A stretch of 64,000 nucleotides of DNA from Streptococcus mitis (GTDB lineage Bacteria > Bacillota > Bacilli > Lactobacillales > Streptococcaceae). The notes under the pieces were generated by a model. That model was not told where the DNA came from. It saw only the letters and a program-made list of their open reading frames with translations, and did no database searches. Positions 37,944 through 45,406 of the stretch are shown piece after piece. The number at the start of each line of letters is the position of its first letter. Positions within the stretch are counted from its first letter, which is position 1. Where the stretch lies: positions 351,001 to 415,000 of the forward strand of contig NZ_CP047883.1 in NCBI RefSeq assembly GCF_013305725.1, written 5' to 3'. A program made the translations under genes and the position numbers.

Positions 37944-38035
37944 CGGCGGAAAGTCTTCGATTTAGTTGTGAAATGGTGAATGAGTTGCCTAAATTATGAT
38001 GTATAGTTAATGGGATATAACTTGTTTACCTTTTA

Positions 38036-38059
38036 AAAAAGAGCCGTCGGGCTCTTTTT
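38036..38059 (-). terminator. Terminator of the hit/YtxH-like transcript
   Basis: Stem AAAAAGAGCC/GGCTCTTTTT (38036-38045 / 38050-38059) with a four-base loop, nearly the same as the dnaJ terminator and overlapping the stop of the minus-strand gene. Confidence 0.85.
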
Positions 38060-38345
38060 ACTTATCTTCAGTTTCCTGCAGTTCTTTTATCACAGCTAGT
38101 CTAGTCTGAATATCCTTTTCCAAGACTTTAAATTTGTAAGTCAGGTCTTCTTGGTATTCCTTGATGAGTTCTTTTTGCTGGTCGATGATTTGCAGACTGT
38201 TTTGGATAATATCTACATCGTCCTTGATAGCTTGAACGCGGTCAGTGGTATTCAAGACTTCATCTGTGATGGTTTGGCGATTTTTTGTGACCAGATAACT
38301 TCCGGCTGCAGCTCCTGCAAATAGCAGTAGGTTGGATAATTTCAT
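38058..38345 (-). CDS. YtxH-like small membrane-anchored coiled-coil protein
   Basis: 95 residues. One N-terminal hydrophobic segment (LSNLLLFAGAAAGSYLVTKN) is followed by a charged helical region with heptad-like spacing. This is the layout of YtxH/DUF948-type general-stress proteins, whose role is unclear. It lies nine bases after the HIT gene and ends in a terminator, so the two are an operon. Confidence 0.8.
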   Translation of the reverse strand: MKLSNLLLFAGAAAGSYLVTKNRQTITDEVLNTTDRVQAIKDDVDIIQNSLQIIDQQKELIKEYQEDLTYKFKVLEKDIQTRLAVIKELQETEDK

Positions 38346-38354
38346 GGCAACTCC

Positions 38355-38765
38355 TTAGGCATTTTTGATGGTTTCAGCGACTTGAGCGAGTTTGTCAAAG
38401 TCTGGTTCGTGGGCGATAAAATCAATCTTGAGGTCATCGTCCGCACTGTAGCGAGGTACGAGGTGAACGTGGGTATGAAAGACGGTTTGCCCTGCGATTT
38501 CTTCACAGTTAGCAATGATATTCATACCAGCAGCCTTGGTAGCTTTCATGACTTTTTGAGCTACTTTTGGTACTTGGGCAAAGAGTTGGCTAGCGCTAGT
38601 AGCGTCCATCTCCAAAAGATTGCGATAGTGTTCCTTTGGCACGACTAAGGTGTGTCCTGGTGTCACTTGAGAGATATCAAGAAAGGCAAGAACCTGCTCA
38701 TCTTCATATACTTTTGAAGCAGGAATTTCCCCTGCGATGATTTTACAAAAAATGCAATCTGACAT
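38355..38765 (-). CDS. hit: HIT family protein (nucleotide hydrolase/transferase)
   Basis: 136 residues. The start CIFCKIIAGEIPASKVYEDE and the histidine triad HTHVHLVPR are typical of the Hint branch; cysteines at the N-terminus may hold a metal. Such proteins hydrolyse nucleoside phosphoramidates and related adducts. It diverges from the ABC transporter genes at 38833. Confidence 0.93.
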   Translation of the reverse strand: MSDCIFCKIIAGEIPASKVYEDEQVLAFLDISQVTPGHTLVVPKEHYRNLLEMDATSASQLFAQVPKVAQKVMKATKAAGMNIIANCEEIAGQTVFHTHVHLVPRYSADDDLKIDFIAHEPDFDKLAQVAETIKNA

Positions 38766-38832
38766 AAAATCTACCTCTACTGTATTGAATTTTGATATAA
38801 TATAGCTACATTATACCAGATTTGGAGAAAAT

Positions 38833-39564
38833 ATGTTAGAAATTAAAAACCTGACAGGTGGCTATGTTCATGTTCCTGTCTTGAAAGATGTGTCCTTTAC
38901 TGTTGAAAGTGGGCAGCTGGTCGGTCTGATTGGTCTCAATGGTGCTGGGAAATCGACGACTATTAATGAGATTATCGGTCTGTTGACACCTTATAGTGGC
39001 TCCATCAATATCAATGGCTTGACCCTGCAAGAAGATGCAACGAGCTACCGCAAGCAAATTGGCTACATTCCTGAGACGCCCAGCCTTTATGAGGAATTGA
39101 CCCTCAGAGAGCATATCGAAACGGTTGCCATGGCTTATGGTATTGAGCAGAAAGTGGCTTTTGAGAGAGTGGAGCCTTTGTTAAAAATGTTCCGTCTGGA
39201 TCAGAAATTAGACTGGTTCCCTGTTCATTTTTCAAAAGGGATGAAGCAGAAAGTCATGATTATCTGTGCTTTTGTGGTGGATCCGAGTCTCTTTATCGTG
39301 GATGAGCCTTTCCTTGGTCTTGATCCGTTGGCTATTGCAGACTTGATTCAGCTTTTGGAAGTGGAAAAGCAAAAGGGTAAGTCTATTCTCATGAGTACTC
39401 ACGTGCTGGATTCGGCGGAGAAGATGTGTGATGCCTTTGTCATTCTTCACAAGGGAGAGGTGCGTGCCAAGGGGAATCTCCTGCAACTGCGCGAAGCCTT
39501 TGATATGCCTGAGGCCAGTTTGAATGATATTTACTTGGCTCTGACCAAAGAGGAGGAGCTATGA
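38833..39564 (+). CDS. ecsA: ABC transporter ATP-binding protein, EcsA type
   Basis: 243 residues with Walker A (GLNGAGKST), Q-loop region (IGYIPETPSLYEELT), a variant signature (FSKGMKQK), Walker B (SLFIVDEPFLGLDP) and switch histidine (MSTHVLD). It overlaps the permease gene by four bases (ATGA). The pair next to hit corresponds to the ecsAB locus of Firmicutes, implicated in competence, secretion and peptide export. Substrate is unknown. Confidence 0.9.
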   Translation: MLEIKNLTGGYVHVPVLKDVSFTVESGQLVGLIGLNGAGKSTTINEIIGLLTPYSGSININGLTLQEDATSYRKQIGYIPETPSLYEELTLREHIETVAMAYGIEQKVAFERVEPLLKMFRLDQKLDWFPVHFSKGMKQKVMIICAFVVDPSLFIVDEPFLGLDPLAIADLIQLLEVEKQKGKSILMSTHVLDSAEKMCDAFVILHKGEVRAKGNLLQLREAFDMPEASLNDIYLALTKEEEL

Positions 39565-40610
39565 AAGACTTGTTTTTAAAGAGAAAGCAGGCTTTTCGTA
39601 AGGAGTGTCTTGGTTATCTGCGCTATGTGCTCAATGACCACTTTGTCTTGTTCCTGCTTGTTCTGCTGGGCTTTCTAGCCTACCAGTACAGTCAACTCTT
39701 GCAACATTTTCCTGAAAATCATTGGCCTATTCTTTTGTTTGTAGGAATTACGTCTGTTTTACTTTTGCTTTGGGGAGGAATTGCTACCTATATGGAGGCT
39801 CCAGACAAGCTCTTTCTCTTGGTCGGAGAAGAGGAAATCAAGCTCCATCTCAAGCGTCAAACTGGCATTTCCCTAGTCTTTTGGCTCTTTGTCCAGACCC
39901 TTTTCTTGCTGTTATTTGCGCCTTTATTTTTGGCAATGGGCTATGGCTTGCCAGTTTTTCTGGTCTATGTGCTTTTATTGGGGGTAGGAAAATATTTCCT
40001 CTTTCGTCAAAAGGTCAGCAAATTTTTCACTGAAACTGGACTGGACTGGGACTATGTCATTTCTCAAGAAAGCAAGCGTAAGCAAGTCTTGCTTCGTTTC
40101 TTTGCCCTCTTTACGCAGGTAAAGGGAATTTCAAACAGCGTCAAGCGTCGTGCCTATCTGGACTTTATCCTAAAGGCTGTTCAGAAGGTTCCTGGGAAGA
40201 TTTGGCAAAATCTCTATCTGCGTTCTTACTTGCGAAATGGAGATCTCTTTGCCCTCAGTCTCCGTCTTCTCTTGCTTTCTTTGCTGGCGCAGGTTTTTAT
40301 CGAGCAAGCTTGGATTGCGACAGCAGTTGTGGTTCTCTTTAACTACCTCCTGCTCTTCCAGTTACTGGCCCTCTATCATGCCTTTGACTACCAGTATTTG
40401 ACCCAACTCTTTCCACTTGACAAGGGGCAAAAGGAAAAAGGCTTGCAGGCGGTAGTCCGAGGATTGACCAGTTTTGTTTTACTTGTGGAATTAGTTATTG
40501 GGTTGATTACCTTCCAAGAAAAATTGGCTCTTCTAGCCTTGCTGGGTGCAGGTTTGGTTTTACTAGTCTTGTATTTGCCTTATCAGGTAAAACGTCAGAT
40601 GCAGGACTAA
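39561..40610 (+). CDS. ecsB: ABC transporter permease, EcsB type
   Basis: 349 residues, highly hydrophobic with about six to eight membrane segments, matching the EcsB family in length and neighbourhood (hit-ecsA-ecsB). A cytoplasmic stretch (residues ~165-205) is basic. It would form the channel for EcsA. A bidirectional terminator follows at 40625. Confidence 0.88.
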   Translation: MKDLFLKRKQAFRKECLGYLRYVLNDHFVLFLLVLLGFLAYQYSQLLQHFPENHWPILLFVGITSVLLLLWGGIATYMEAPDKLFLLVGEEEIKLHLKRQTGISLVFWLFVQTLFLLLFAPLFLAMGYGLPVFLVYVLLLGVGKYFLFRQKVSKFFTETGLDWDYVISQESKRKQVLLRFFALFTQVKGISNSVKRRAYLDFILKAVQKVPGKIWQNLYLRSYLRNGDLFALSLRLLLLSLLAQVFIEQAWIATAVVVLFNYLLLFQLLALYHAFDYQYLTQLFPLDKGQKEKGLQAVVRGLTSFVLLVELVIGLITFQEKLALLALLGAGLVLLVLYLPYQVKRQMQD

Positions 40611-40624
40611 TCTTGCTTATATGA

Positions 40625-40670
40625 CACTAAAAAAGAAGTTGAGTTCGGTTTGTCTCAGCTTCTTTTTAGT
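40625..40670. terminator. Bidirectional terminator between ecsB and blpT
   Basis: Long inverted repeat 40625-40642 / 40654-40670 with one bulged A, flanked by A- and T-runs; it separates convergent transcripts. Confidence 0.85.
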
Positions 40671-40672
40671 TA

Positions 40673-41002
40673 CTACAAGATAATGGTTGGTCCGTAGAGG
40701 CTCAACTTGGTCTTGACTTGATCAAAGTGGAAACGGTCATAGGCCCGCCAAGCGGCGCGAGTAGGGGCATCTGGCTCAAGAGCGCTGAGTCCCATGAGAA
40801 GACTGGAAGTCTGGTAAAATTTTTCCAGTTCAATCAAGACTCGATTATCCACTGTTTCAGCCTTGGCTAGAAAGCCAAGAATAGAGTTTAATTGCTCCTG
40901 AAAGCGGACGTCGTCAGCGGTTGCCTGTTTGCATGCTTGGTAGGCTTTGTTTAAGTCAGTAATCAAAGTCTGAGCTCTTTTGATAGGGTCTGTATCTGTC
41001 AT
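40673..41002 (-). CDS. blpT: BlpT, blp-locus protein
   Basis: 109 residues, soluble and helical (DPIKRAQTLITDLNKAYQACKQ...). It resembles pneumococcal BlpT, a small protein at the edge of the bacteriocin-like peptide locus whose function is not established (an immunity-type role has been suggested). A BlpR-type box at 41101-41131 and a -10 at 41065-41070, both reading toward it, support membership in the BlpR regulon. It is divergent from blpR. Confidence 0.82.
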   Translation of the reverse strand: MTDTDPIKRAQTLITDLNKAYQACKQATADDVRFQEQLNSILGFLAKAETVDNRVLIELEKFYQTSSLLMGLSALEPDAPTRAAWRAYDRFHFDQVKTKLSLYGPTIIL

Positions 41003-41064
41003 GAGAATTCCTCCTTTAATCTGGGTGCCAGTCTTGTTTCTAGCAACTGTGTTTTGATACTGTC

Positions 41065-41131
41065 AGTTTATCACTTTTATCTCCTTTTTTATCTACAAAT
41101 CTTTAATTGTTCTTGAAATTTCCTGAATGGT
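41065..41131 (-). promoter_or_regulatory. BlpR box and -10 of blpT
   Basis: On the minus strand ACCATTCAGG, 11 bases, ACAATTAAAG (41101-41131), then a 30-base gap to TAAACT (41065-41070). Spacing is identical to the two boxes at 43902 and 44394. Direct repeats of this kind are bound by ComE/BlpR response regulators. The rest of the 41003-41297 gap holds the blpR leader; TAAAAT at 41150-41155 may be its -10. Confidence 0.8.
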
Positions 41132-41297
41132 ACTGTTAAGATTTTATGATAAAATAGTTGTAAGATTATCATGCTTATTTGAGGAACAAGACACCCTTCA
41201 GGAGCGTTAAAGGCCTGTTTAAGATTTGGTGGGCTTGTGTCAGAGTATTTTTGCTATTCTCTTTTTAGGAAGAAATCGAAACAAGGAGAGTAAGAAG

Positions 41298-42035
41298 ATG
41301 AGAATATTTGTTTTAGAAGATGATTTTTCCCAACAGGCTAGGATTGAAACGACGATTGAGAAACTCTTGAAGGAGCATCATATCACTCCGAGTTCTTTTG
41401 AAGTCTTTGGTAAGCCAGATCAACTGCTGACAGAGGTGCATGAGAAGGGAGCTCATCAACTATTCTTTTTGGATATTGAGATTCGAAATGAGGAGATGAA
41501 GGGGTTGGAAGTGGCTAGAAAGATTCGGGATCGGGATCCGTATGCCCTGATTGTCTTTGTGACGACTCACTCAGAGTTCATGCCCCTGTCCTTTCGCTAC
41601 CAAGTGTCTGCTTTGGACTACATTGATAAGGCCCTTTCGGCAGAGGAGTTTGAATCTCGTATCGAGACAGCCCTCCTCTATGCCAATAGTCAAGACAGTA
41701 AGAGTCTGGCGGAAGATTGCTTTTACTTTAAATCAAAATTTGCCCAGTTTCAGTATCCTTTTAAAGAGGTTTATTATCTTGAAACATCGCCCAGAGCCCA
41801 TCGTGTTATTCTCTATACCAAGACGGACAGGCTGGAATTTACAGCGAGTTTGGAGGAGGTTTTCAAGCAGGAGCCTCGCCTCTTGCAGTGCCACCGCTCT
41901 TTTCTCATCAATCCTGCCAATGTGGTGCGTTTGGATAAGAAAGAAAAACTCCTTTTCTTTCCCAATGGTGGGAGCTGTCTGATCGCGCGTTATAAGGTCA
42001 GGGAAGTGTCTGAAGCTATCAATAACTTACATTGA
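41298..42035 (+). CDS. blpR: Response regulator BlpR (LytTR type)
   Basis: 245 residues from the ATG at 41298, after AAGGAGAG; the open frame extends 24 codons further without support. An N-terminal receiver domain (MRIFVLEDDFSQQ; phospho-acceptor in FFLDIEIR) and a C-terminal LytTR DNA-binding domain (CHRSFLINPANVVRL). It activates blp promoters when BlpH senses the BlpC pheromone. blpH follows after 13 bases. Confidence 0.94.
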   Translation: MRIFVLEDDFSQQARIETTIEKLLKEHHITPSSFEVFGKPDQLLTEVHEKGAHQLFFLDIEIRNEEMKGLEVARKIRDRDPYALIVFVTTHSEFMPLSFRYQVSALDYIDKALSAEEFESRIETALLYANSQDSKSLAEDCFYFKSKFAQFQYPFKEVYYLETSPRAHRVILYTKTDRLEFTASLEEVFKQEPRLLQCHRSFLINPANVVRLDKKEKLLFFPNGGSCLIARYKVREVSEAINNLH

Positions 42036-42048
42036 GTTAGGAGAGCTT

Positions 42049-43398
42049 ATGTATAATATTTGGATTATATTGTATACACTAGTTATTATTGGGCTAGAAA
42101 TTATCATGTTCTTTAAGGTAGATGGAATTGGTCTAACTTTTGAGAGAATTTTTAAGGCCTTTCTTCTGAAATTTCTTCTAGCAGCAATTGTTACAACTTT
42201 TAATTATTTAGTCTTGACTGACTATCTGTCATACTTTATAGAACCCTTGTTCGGCCTCAGCTTGTCTTTCTTATTGTTAAGAGGACTTTCTAAAAGACTC
42301 CTTTTCTTTTATGGTCTCTTTCCAATTGTATTGATGGATATCTTTTACAGAAGTGTCTCCTATTTTGTGTTTCCGTTTTTTGGGAAAGGGATTGTAGATG
42401 GAGATGGAAATCCTGTCTTTTTGTTGATTATGCTATTCGTTTGCTCCATAGTATTAGTCTTTTTGAAATGGTTGGACTATGATTTCACTAGCTTGAGAAG
42501 GGAGAGTCTAGATAAAGATTTTCAAAAATCTCTGACTACGATTAACTGGATAATGGGGGCTTACTTTCTAGTCATGGAAACTTTGTCTTTCTTTGAATAT
42601 GAACAAGTTATCCAATCAAAGACTGTTCGCCATTTGATTCTAGTGTTTTACCTCATCTTTTTTATGGGAATTGTCAAGAAGCTAGATACCTATTTGAAGG
42701 AAAAACTTCAGGAAAAACTGAACCAAGAGCAGGCCTTGCGCTACAGAGATATGGAACGCTATAGTCGGCATATAGAGGAACTTTACAAGGAAGTACGGAG
42801 TTTTCGCCATGACTACACCAACCTCTTGACCAGTTTACGTCTGGGTATTGAAGAGGAGGATATGGAGCAGATAAAAGAGGTCTATGACTCGGTCTTAAAG
42901 GATTCTAGTGAAAAATTGCAGGACAATAAATATGACCTGGGCAGATTGGTGAATGTTCGAGACCGTGCCCTCAAAAGTCTTCTAGCAGGGAAATTTCTAA
43001 AAGCTAGAGATAAGAACATAGTCTTTAATGTCGAAGTTCCAGAGGAGATTCAGGTCGAGGGGATGAGTCTACTTGATTTTCTAACCATTGTGTCTATCCT
43101 TTGTGACAATGCTATTGAAGCTAGTGTGGAAGCCAGCCAACCTCATGTTTCAATCGCCTTTTTAAAAAATGGAGCACAGGAGACCTTTATCATTGAAAAT
43201 TCCATCAAAGAAGAGGGCATAGATATCTCTGAAATCTTCTCCTTTGGAGCCAGTTCTAAAGGGGAGGAGAGAGGAGTTGGTCTCTATACCGTTATGAAGA
43301 TTGTGGAAAGTCATCCCAATACCAGTCTAAATACCACCTGCCAAAATCAAATCTTTCGTCAAGTTTTAACGGTTCACTCGATGTCAGTTGATGATTAG
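42049..43398 (+). CDS. blpH: Pheromone-sensing histidine kinase BlpH
   Basis: 449 residues. About six to seven N-terminal membrane helices (to residue ~215) are followed by a HPK10-type kinase core: FRHDYTNLL with the phospho-accepting histidine, an N-box CDNAIEAS, and GVGLYTVMKI near the end. It is the receptor for the secreted peptide BlpC. No blpC, blpA or blpB gene is found in the window, so its normal signal would have to come from neighbours. Confidence 0.93.
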   Translation: MYNIWIILYTLVIIGLEIIMFFKVDGIGLTFERIFKAFLLKFLLAAIVTTFNYLVLTDYLSYFIEPLFGLSLSFLLLRGLSKRLLFFYGLFPIVLMDIFYRSVSYFVFPFFGKGIVDGDGNPVFLLIMLFVCSIVLVFLKWLDYDFTSLRRESLDKDFQKSLTTINWIMGAYFLVMETLSFFEYEQVIQSKTVRHLILVFYLIFFMGIVKKLDTYLKEKLQEKLNQEQALRYRDMERYSRHIEELYKEVRSFRHDYTNLLTSLRLGIEEEDMEQIKEVYDSVLKDSSEKLQDNKYDLGRLVNVRDRALKSLLAGKFLKARDKNIVFNVEVPEEIQVEGMSLLDFLTIVSILCDNAIEASVEASQPHVSIAFLKNGAQETFIIENSIKEEGIDISEIFSFGASSKGEERGVGLYTVMKIVESHPNTSLNTTCQNQIFRQVLTVHSMSVDD

Positions 43399-43466
43399 AA
43401 GACTTGTGTAAAGAAGTATTGCCTGCAGTCATCGATTAAAATACTATAGTGTATGAGGTGTTTTAT

Positions 43467-43823
43467 ATGAATAAGAAATCATTTTTTATCATCTGTTCTA
43501 CGTTAATCATAGCATCGAATCTTCTCATGATTTCTGTGGTGAATAAGGGAGAAGAAACGGGGAGTAATCTGTTTGTGATTGCTATAGCCTGTGTTTTACT
43601 ACCAGCCTTTTTATATGCGGTTGAGAACCGAATGGCTTCTTTAATTAGGACAGAGTCAGTAGCTTTACTCTTATTGACAGTATTGTCTTTAGTCCGTCTC
43701 GTCAACAGAATAGAGAGGACGCCTGAAATTCTCAACATTATTATTACCCTCCTCGTTTTGGCAGGTGGGACAGCCTGTATCCTTATTGCGATTATGAGAA
43801 TATATGAGAACAGACGGAAGTAA
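43467..43823 (+). CDS. Four-helix membrane protein in the blp locus
   Basis: 118 residues from the ATG at 43467, with GAGG upstream; six earlier codons are in frame. Four hydrophobic segments (FFIICSTLIIASNLLMISVV, LFVIAIACVLLPAFLYAV, ALLLLTVLSLVRLV, IIITLLVLAGGTACILIAIM). I do not recognise a family. It sits where pneumococcal loci have blpC and the exporter genes. Small hydrophobic genes here are often bacteriocin immunity proteins, an inference only. Confidence 0.72.
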   Translation: MNKKSFFIICSTLIIASNLLMISVVNKGEETGSNLFVIAIACVLLPAFLYAVENRMASLIRTESVALLLLTVLSLVRLVNRIERTPEILNIIITLLVLAGGTACILIAIMRIYENRRK

Positions 43824-43861
43824 GGGTGAATAGTTAGATCTTTACGTTGTTAAATTCCCCT

Positions 43862-43937
43862 AGGGCAAGTATGTTTTTCATGCTTGCTTTTTAAATTTTT
43901 TACAATTCAAGATGTTTTGATGACCATTTGTGATTTG
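43862..43937 (+). repeat. Duplicated terminator/BlpR-box cassette, copy 1
   Basis: 76 bases nearly identical to 44353-44429 (one extra T there). It contains a hairpin terminator (GCAAGTATG/CATGCTTGC then T-run) and the BlpR box. Terminator-plus-promoter units bordering blp modules could serve as recombination sites for gain and loss of bacteriocin/immunity genes. Confidence 0.9.
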
Positions 43938-43968
43938 GATGGAAAATTTTAAAAAATAGTAGTATACT
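43902..43968 (+). promoter_or_regulatory. BlpR box and -10, first blp effector promoter
   Basis: ACAATTCAAG, 11 bases, ACCATTTGTG (43902-43932), 30-base gap, TATACT (43963-43968). It drives the segment holding a decayed bacteriocin leader and a 39-residue membrane peptide. Confidence 0.82.
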
Positions 43969-44016
43969 AACCTTATTAAGGTTGTAATAGGACGAAAGTA
44001 AAAAGAGGTATTCCTC

Positions 44017-44061
44017 GTGAATGCAAAAACAATGCTACAATTGACTATTATGCTTGCTTAA
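44017..44061 (+). pseudogene. Remnant of a double-glycine bacteriocin leader
   Basis: Fourteen codons from a GTG behind AGAGG read MNAKTMLQLTIMLA then stop. They resemble the start of Blp bacteriocin leaders (typical start MNTKMM.QF.VMD...LA.VEGG) with the GG cleavage region lost. It is the first possible frame after a BlpR promoter, where a bacteriocin gene would lie. Evidence is short and by eye. Confidence 0.45.
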
Positions 44062-44104
44062 AGGTTTGAGCTTGTATGTAGAGGAGCTGTACTTGGAGGT
44101 AATT

Positions 44105-44224
44105 ATGGATTTCAAAAGTTTTCTTATTGCTTTTGTTGTTAGTATGTTTGTTTCTTTTATTACTTCTTTAATTAGGAAAAAATTTTTAAAATCTCCAAAG
44201 AAGAATAAAGATAGATCTAATTAG
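44105..44224 (+). CDS. 39-residue single-helix membrane peptide in the blp locus
   Basis: ATG at 44105 follows TTGGAGG at ideal spacing. The product has one hydrophobic segment (FLIAFVVSMFVSFITSLI) and a basic tail (KKFLKSPKKNKDR). No family is recognised; in this position it could be an immunity peptide or a toxin-like peptide. It is transcribed from the first BlpR-controlled promoter. Between its end and 44353 I see no further gene. Confidence 0.65.
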   Translation: MDFKSFLIAFVVSMFVSFITSLIRKKFLKSPKKNKDRSN

Positions 44225-44352
44225 ATAAAAAGATTTTTTATCGCTAGTTTAATCTACAGTGGAGTTTCTTTAATATTGTTTCGCCTGTTAAAATGATATG
44301 TGATAGCAGGATAAAAAAATCTACAAATTAAGTTGGTATCAATATGGTGTAA

Positions 44353-44429
44353 AGGGCAAGTATGTTTTTCATGCTTGCTTTTTTAAATTTTTTACAATTC
44401 AAGATGTTTTGATGACCATTTGTGATTTG
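44353..44429 (+). repeat. Duplicated terminator/BlpR-box cassette, copy 2
   Basis: Second copy of the cassette at 43862; conserved from the terminator hairpin through the BlpR box, then diverging. Confidence 0.9.
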
Positions 44430-44460
44430 AGTGATCCAAGGTCAAAATGAGTGCTATACT
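44394..44460 (+). promoter_or_regulatory. BlpR box and -10, second blp effector promoter
   Basis: Same box (44394-44424), 30-base gap, TATACT (44455-44460). It precedes the four-gene membrane-protein run from 44518 to 46018. Confidence 0.82.
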
Positions 44461-44517
44461 AGCAGTGTAAAGGTTGTAGCTTAACTAAGATAAAGCATAC
44501 ATTTAGGAGGAAATCTT

Positions 44518-44682
44518 ATGAAGAAAAAAATACTGATCATTTTCGTTCTGTATCTGATTATGTCTATCCTTCTTTATCCGCTTAGGGAGAGTATTTGGTA
44601 TCATCTATTTTATACAATAGCCTATATGATTGCGGTTATAATCTATCTTGCTTTAACTAAAAAGAAAGGAGCAAAGAAATGA
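44518..44682 (+). CDS. 54-residue two-helix membrane protein, blp locus
   Basis: Start after TTAGGAGG with good spacing. Two hydrophobic segments (ILIIFVLYLIMSILLYPL and YTIAYMIAVIIYLALT) and a KKKGAKK tail. It overlaps the next gene by four bases (ATGA), so the two are co-translated. Function unknown; the context suggests immunity to Blp bacteriocins. Confidence 0.75.
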   Translation: MKKKILIIFVLYLIMSILLYPLRESIWYHLFYTIAYMIAVIIYLALTKKKGAKK

Positions 44683-45083
44683 AAACTTTTCTTGCTAAAA
44701 AACGGAACATCTTCCTTGCGAGATTGTTCTTAGGTCAGTTGCCTTTACTTGTCTCTACTTATCTATTTCTATCTCGTCAGTTTTTAAATTTTTCCTTGGT
44801 TTTCCAATTTCTTTTAGTGGTTATTAACTTGGCTTCTATTTTGGTCACTGTTTATCTCACTAGAGAAATGAGGATAAGAAAGTTTGAAGATGATGATTTG
44901 GTTAGTCCTAGAACCAATCAACTCATGTTCATCGGCTTGACAGGTTTTATGTCTATTATTTGTTTGTATAGAGGTGTCACAGCAGGAGAATCTTACCAAC
45001 AACTAATTGCCTATATTGGCGCTATTCTCTGCTTGATTATTATGCTTCTACTCATTTGGGGCTTGAAGTATTATAAAAAGTAG
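44679..45083 (+). CDS. Four-helix membrane protein, blp immunity region
   Basis: 134 residues with four hydrophobic segments (LFLGQLPLLVSTYLFLS, VFQFLLVVINLASILVTVYL, LMFIGLTGFMSIICLY, LIAYIGAILCLIIMLLLIWGL). It occupies the BlpX-like position of the pneumococcal immunity region, but I cannot confirm homology. It is second in the BlpR-controlled membrane-gene run. Confidence 0.78.
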   Translation: MKTFLAKKRNIFLARLFLGQLPLLVSTYLFLSRQFLNFSLVFQFLLVVINLASILVTVYLTREMRIRKFEDDDLVSPRTNQLMFIGLTGFMSIICLYRGVTAGESYQQLIAYIGAILCLIIMLLLIWGLKYYKK

Positions 45084-45128
45084 GGAAGAACTTGCGGCTA
45101 GTCTATAGTCTGATAAGAGGAGGTCATC

Positions 45129-45377
45129 ATGTATAAACACTTATTTTTCCTAGATTCCAAAACTTTAGACCGGTTGACGCCCTATATTCTGGTCTTGGCT
45201 TCTGACACCATTGCCTTTAATGTTTTTGTGCTAACCTTTGTATCTGCGGTGGTCTTTAATTCCCTAAATTCCATGCTAGCTTTAATGGCTATATTCTTAG
45301 GGGCTGGCTATGTGGTCGGATTTTGGTTACTCAAATGGTTTGTTTTGGAAAGACTAGATCTAAAGAATGACGTGTAG
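45129..45377 (+). CDS. blpZ: BlpZ-like immunity-region membrane protein
   Basis: 82 residues starting MYKHLFFLDSKTLDRLTPYI with two helices, closely resembling pneumococcal BlpZ as I recall it. BlpZ is a hydrophobic product of the BlpR regulon thought to contribute to immunity. A strong AGAGGAGG site precedes the ATG. It lies between the four-helix protein and the CPBP protease. Confidence 0.8.
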   Translation: MYKHLFFLDSKTLDRLTPYILVLASDTIAFNVFVLTFVSAVVFNSLNSMLALMAIFLGAGYVVGFWLLKWFVLERLDLKNDV

Positions 45378-45406
45378 GAAGTCTGTTTGGTGAGGAGGAT
45401 AGCTTT

